A model generated the notes under the pieces. That model searched no databases and had not been told where the DNA came from. It saw only the letters and a list, made by a program, of their open reading frames with translations. A stretch of DNA of 63,077 nucleotides from an uncultured Phycisphaerales bacterium (GTDB lineage Bacteria; Planctomycetota; Phycisphaerae; Phycisphaerales; SM1A02). Both the position numbers and the translations under genes were made by a program. Where the stretch lies: NCBI GenBank assembly GCA_949373145.1, contig CASICI010000008.1, positions 1 through 63,077 on the forward strand, in the 5' to 3' direction. Below are positions 61,524-63,077 of this stretch, one piece after another. Numbering within the stretch: position 1 is the first letter of the stretch; every line of letters starts with the position of its first letter.

Positions 61524-61910
61524 TCAGACCACCTCCGAAGCGAGCGAAACGATCTTCATGTAGTTCTTTTCGCGAAGTTCTCGAGCCACCGCACCGAAGA
61601 TGCGGGTTCCTCGGGGGTTGCCGTCGTCACCGATGATGACGCAGGCATTGGAATCGAACCGCACGTACGAGCCGTCGGCACGACGGGTCGGATACTTGGT
61701 TCGGACGATCACCGCGCGGACCTTGTCACCCGACTTGATGTCGGAGTTGGGCAAGGCCTTCTTGACGGTGCAGACAACCTTGTCGCCGACACCCATTGCG
61801 GGGCGTGAGTAGCGACCACGAGCGGTCGTGCGTCCGAGGACACCGATCACCTGAGCGATCTTCGCTCCGCTGTTGTCAGCTACTTCTAGGCGTGATTCTT
61901 TCTGGATCAT
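61524..61910 (-). CDS. rplN: Ribosomal protein uL14
   Basis: Large-subunit interface protein, 128 residues. [40 protein letters not shown] and [27 protein letters not shown] are clear family marks. Confidence 0.97.
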   Translation of the reverse strand: MIQKESRLEVADNSGAKIAQVIGVLGRTTARGRYSRPAMGVGDKVVCTVKKALPNSDIKSGDKVRAVIVRTKYPTRRADGSYVRFDSNACVIIGDDGNPRGTRIFGAVARELREKNYMKIVSLASEVV

Positions 61911-61943
61911 GACTGCGTTTCCTGGGGGTTTCCAGTTCCGGGA

Positions 61944-62234
61944 TCAACCGGCGGTGGAGTTCAACTGGGCTTTTTCGACGACCTTGGTCACAGCCCAGGT
62001 CTTGGTCTTGGAAATTGGACGGCATTCCGTGATCTCGACTCTGTCGCCGACGTTGGAGATGTTCTCCTCATCGTGGACATGAATCACTGTTCGACGACGG
62101 ATGTACTTGCCGTACTTTGGATGCTTGGAGAGGTAGTTGATGACGACCTTGCGGGTCTTGTCCCGACTGTCGCTTTCAACCACGCCCGTCTTGCGGGGGG
62201 CGGTCTCCGAAAATTCAACCGTTTTGATCTTCAC
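61944..62234 (-). CDS. rpsQ: Ribosomal protein uS17
   Basis: Small-subunit OB-fold protein, 96 residues. RKTGVVESDSRDKTRKVVIN, HPKYGKYIRRRTVIHVHDEE and GDRVEITECRPISKTKTWAV match the family. It starts inside the rpmC stop (ATGA overlap). Confidence 0.96.
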   Translation of the reverse strand: MKIKTVEFSETAPRKTGVVESDSRDKTRKVVINYLSKHPKYGKYIRRRTVIHVHDEENISNVGDRVEITECRPISKTKTWAVTKVVEKAQLNSTAG

Positions 62235-62452
62235 GAGGTAGCCTCACTGTTTGCTGTCGCCTTCGCGATGTCTCGCGAGCGGCGCTCGGTGTGGAGTCGC
62301 GCGATGTCTCGGCGAACCTTCTTGAACTGCGAGGTGTCCTCGATCTTGTCGGTGACTTTCTGACAGCGGAGTTCGAACAACCGCTTCTTCAGTCGGACGA
62401 TCTCGATGTCGACTTCCTCGTCATTAAAATTGTGGACTTCTTTGGCCTTCAT
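62231..62452 (-). CDS. rpmC: Ribosomal protein uL29
   Basis: A two-helix large-subunit protein at the tunnel exit, 73 residues. MKAKEVHNFNDEEVDIEIVR, LKKRLFELRCQKVTDKIEDT and KKVRRDIARLHTERRSRD fit the family pattern. It overlaps rpsQ by four bases. Confidence 0.94.
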   Translation of the reverse strand: MKAKEVHNFNDEEVDIEIVRLKKRLFELRCQKVTDKIEDTSQFKKVRRDIARLHTERRSRDIAKATANSEATS

Positions 62453-62500
62453 GCTTTCAGCTCCACGTGCTTTCGCTCGTTGCTCTGATCCTTCTGTAAC

Positions 62501-62920
62501 TTAGACCGCCAGACGGCGACCAACGAACCTGCATTTCACGGGCATCTTCTGTGCGACGCGTGCAAATGCTTCTTTTGCGATTTCCTCGGAGACGCCCGAG
62601 ATTTCATAGAGCATCGTTCCGGGCTTCACTCGTGCTGCCCAGTAATCGACCTCAGCCTTGCCCTTACCCATTCGAGTCTCAAGTGGCTTCTTCGAAACCG
62701 GCTTGTCAGGGAACAGGCGAATGTAGATCTTGCCTTGACGGCGGAGAAAGTGCTGTGCCGCGATTCGACCGGCTTCGATCTGTCGAGCGGTGACCCACTT
62801 GGGATCAAGCGCCTGGAGACCGAAATCACCGTACGCGACGTAGTTGCCGCGAGTGGCATTGCCGCGCAGACGACCACGCATCTGCTTGCGGTACTTCATT
62901 CTTTTCGGAAGCATCGGCAT
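62501..62920 (-). CDS. rplP: Ribosomal protein uL16
   Basis: Large-subunit protein near the peptidyl-transferase centre, 139 residues. MPMLPKRMKYRKQMRGRLRG opens it; FGLQALDPKWVTARQIEAGR, PDKPVSKKPLETRMGKGKAE and VKPGTMLYEISGVSEEIAKE follow. Confidence 0.97.
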   Translation of the reverse strand: MPMLPKRMKYRKQMRGRLRGNATRGNYVAYGDFGLQALDPKWVTARQIEAGRIAAQHFLRRQGKIYIRLFPDKPVSKKPLETRMGKGKAEVDYWAARVKPGTMLYEISGVSEEIAKEAFARVAQKMPVKCRFVGRRLAV

Positions 62921-62923
62921 AGA

Positions 62924-63077
62924 TCAGTGCCTCCCGCGTGCTGGCGCACGGCCACCGGCCGCACTTGATTGCGTCTGATCTTCATCGGTGTCGGCGTACA
63001 TGCCCTTGTAGACCCAGACCTTCACACCAATGGTGCCGTAGGTGGTCTGACTGGGGACGTAGGCATAATCGACGTTG
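62924..63077 (-). CDS. rpsC: Ribosomal protein uS3, C-terminal fragment (cut by window edge)
   Basis: The last 50 codons of uS3: NVDYAYVPSQTTYGTIGVKV WVYKGMYADT is the conserved end of the C-terminal domain, followed by a short tail (AAGGRAPARGRH) and TGA at 62924-62926. The start is beyond the right edge. It lies just upstream of rplP as usual. Confidence 0.95.
   Translation of the reverse strand, partial: NVDYAYVPSQTTYGTIGVKVWVYKGMYADTDEDQTQSSAAGGRAPARGRH

Overview
The window looks like a chromosomal segment of a GC-rich planctomycete, most likely of the class Phycisphaerae. This is inferred from signature traits, not from a search. A beta-helix protein at 20.0-21.2 kb ends in a two-repeat dockerin-like tail with DLNGD and VDGADLT motifs. 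Two secreted proteins end in a Pro-Gly, hydrophobic, polyarginine tail. Several small membrane proteins carry a CxxC...CPECG..FDP zinc ribbon. Translation proteins carry Ala/Glu/Pro-rich C-terminal extensions. I see no phage, transposase, CRISPR array or rRNA.

Layout. 0-2.7 kb: UDP-glucose dehydrogenase (cut by the left edge), a double-FHA protein and an HU protein with a histone-H1-like tail. 2.75-8.9 kb (minus): an exported serpin, murQ, an S9B dipeptidyl peptidase, a PfkB kinase and a membrane protein. 9-13.7 kb (plus): an SDR/DUF2867 protein and hutH-hutU for histidine degradation. 13.7-16.5 kb (minus): a TolC-like lipoprotein coupled to a Sua5/TsaC protein. 16.5-31 kb: an SH3b protein, tRNA-Ala(UGC), small membrane proteins, a lipoprotein frame with a TGA where its lipobox Cys should be, a dockerin-tailed beta-helix protein, an EEP lipoprotein, an S9 peptidase carrying a VHL-beta-like domain, rsmJ, the CBS and cystathionine gamma-lyase pair for reverse transsulfuration, a VKOR-DsbA fusion and an ASCH protein. 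31-33.4 kb: a glycosyltransferase and an alpha/beta hydrolase.

33.5-43.7 kb (minus) is one eight-gene operon, almost entirely joined by ATGA stop/start overlaps. It encodes an ExbB/TolQ-like channel, two different ExbD/TolR-like proteins, a membrane-anchored vWA protein whose TM helix carries a TonB-like S-x3-H pair, and four large helical envelope proteins. I read it as a proton-motive-force-driven envelope machine with a vWA domain in place of the TonB/TolA C-terminus. It is the best candidate for an undescribed system here. The VHL-like domain on the S9 peptidase, with the hydroxyproline-pocket residues conserved, is the second.

43.8-52.5 kb: pyrH-frr, a secreted protein, nrdR, thrS, a DUF2237 protein, infC with an AUU start, a multiply frameshifted secreted gene and pheS. 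nrdR, thrS and the secreted gene all carry one-base frameshifts, so either sequence quality is poor locally or these genes are decaying. 52.5-63.1 kb (minus): the distal S10/spc/alpha ribosomal cluster from rpsC (cut by the right edge) to rplQ. It lacks rpmD, adk, map and rpsD at their usual places.

Regulation. At least nine genes have a TANNNT -10-like box only 6-9 bases before the start codon and no Shine-Dalgarno sequence. This points to widespread leaderless transcription. Operon-internal genes use AGGAG-type sites or 4-base overlaps. Strong hairpin terminators follow the HU gene, tRNA-Ala, frr, infC and rplQ.
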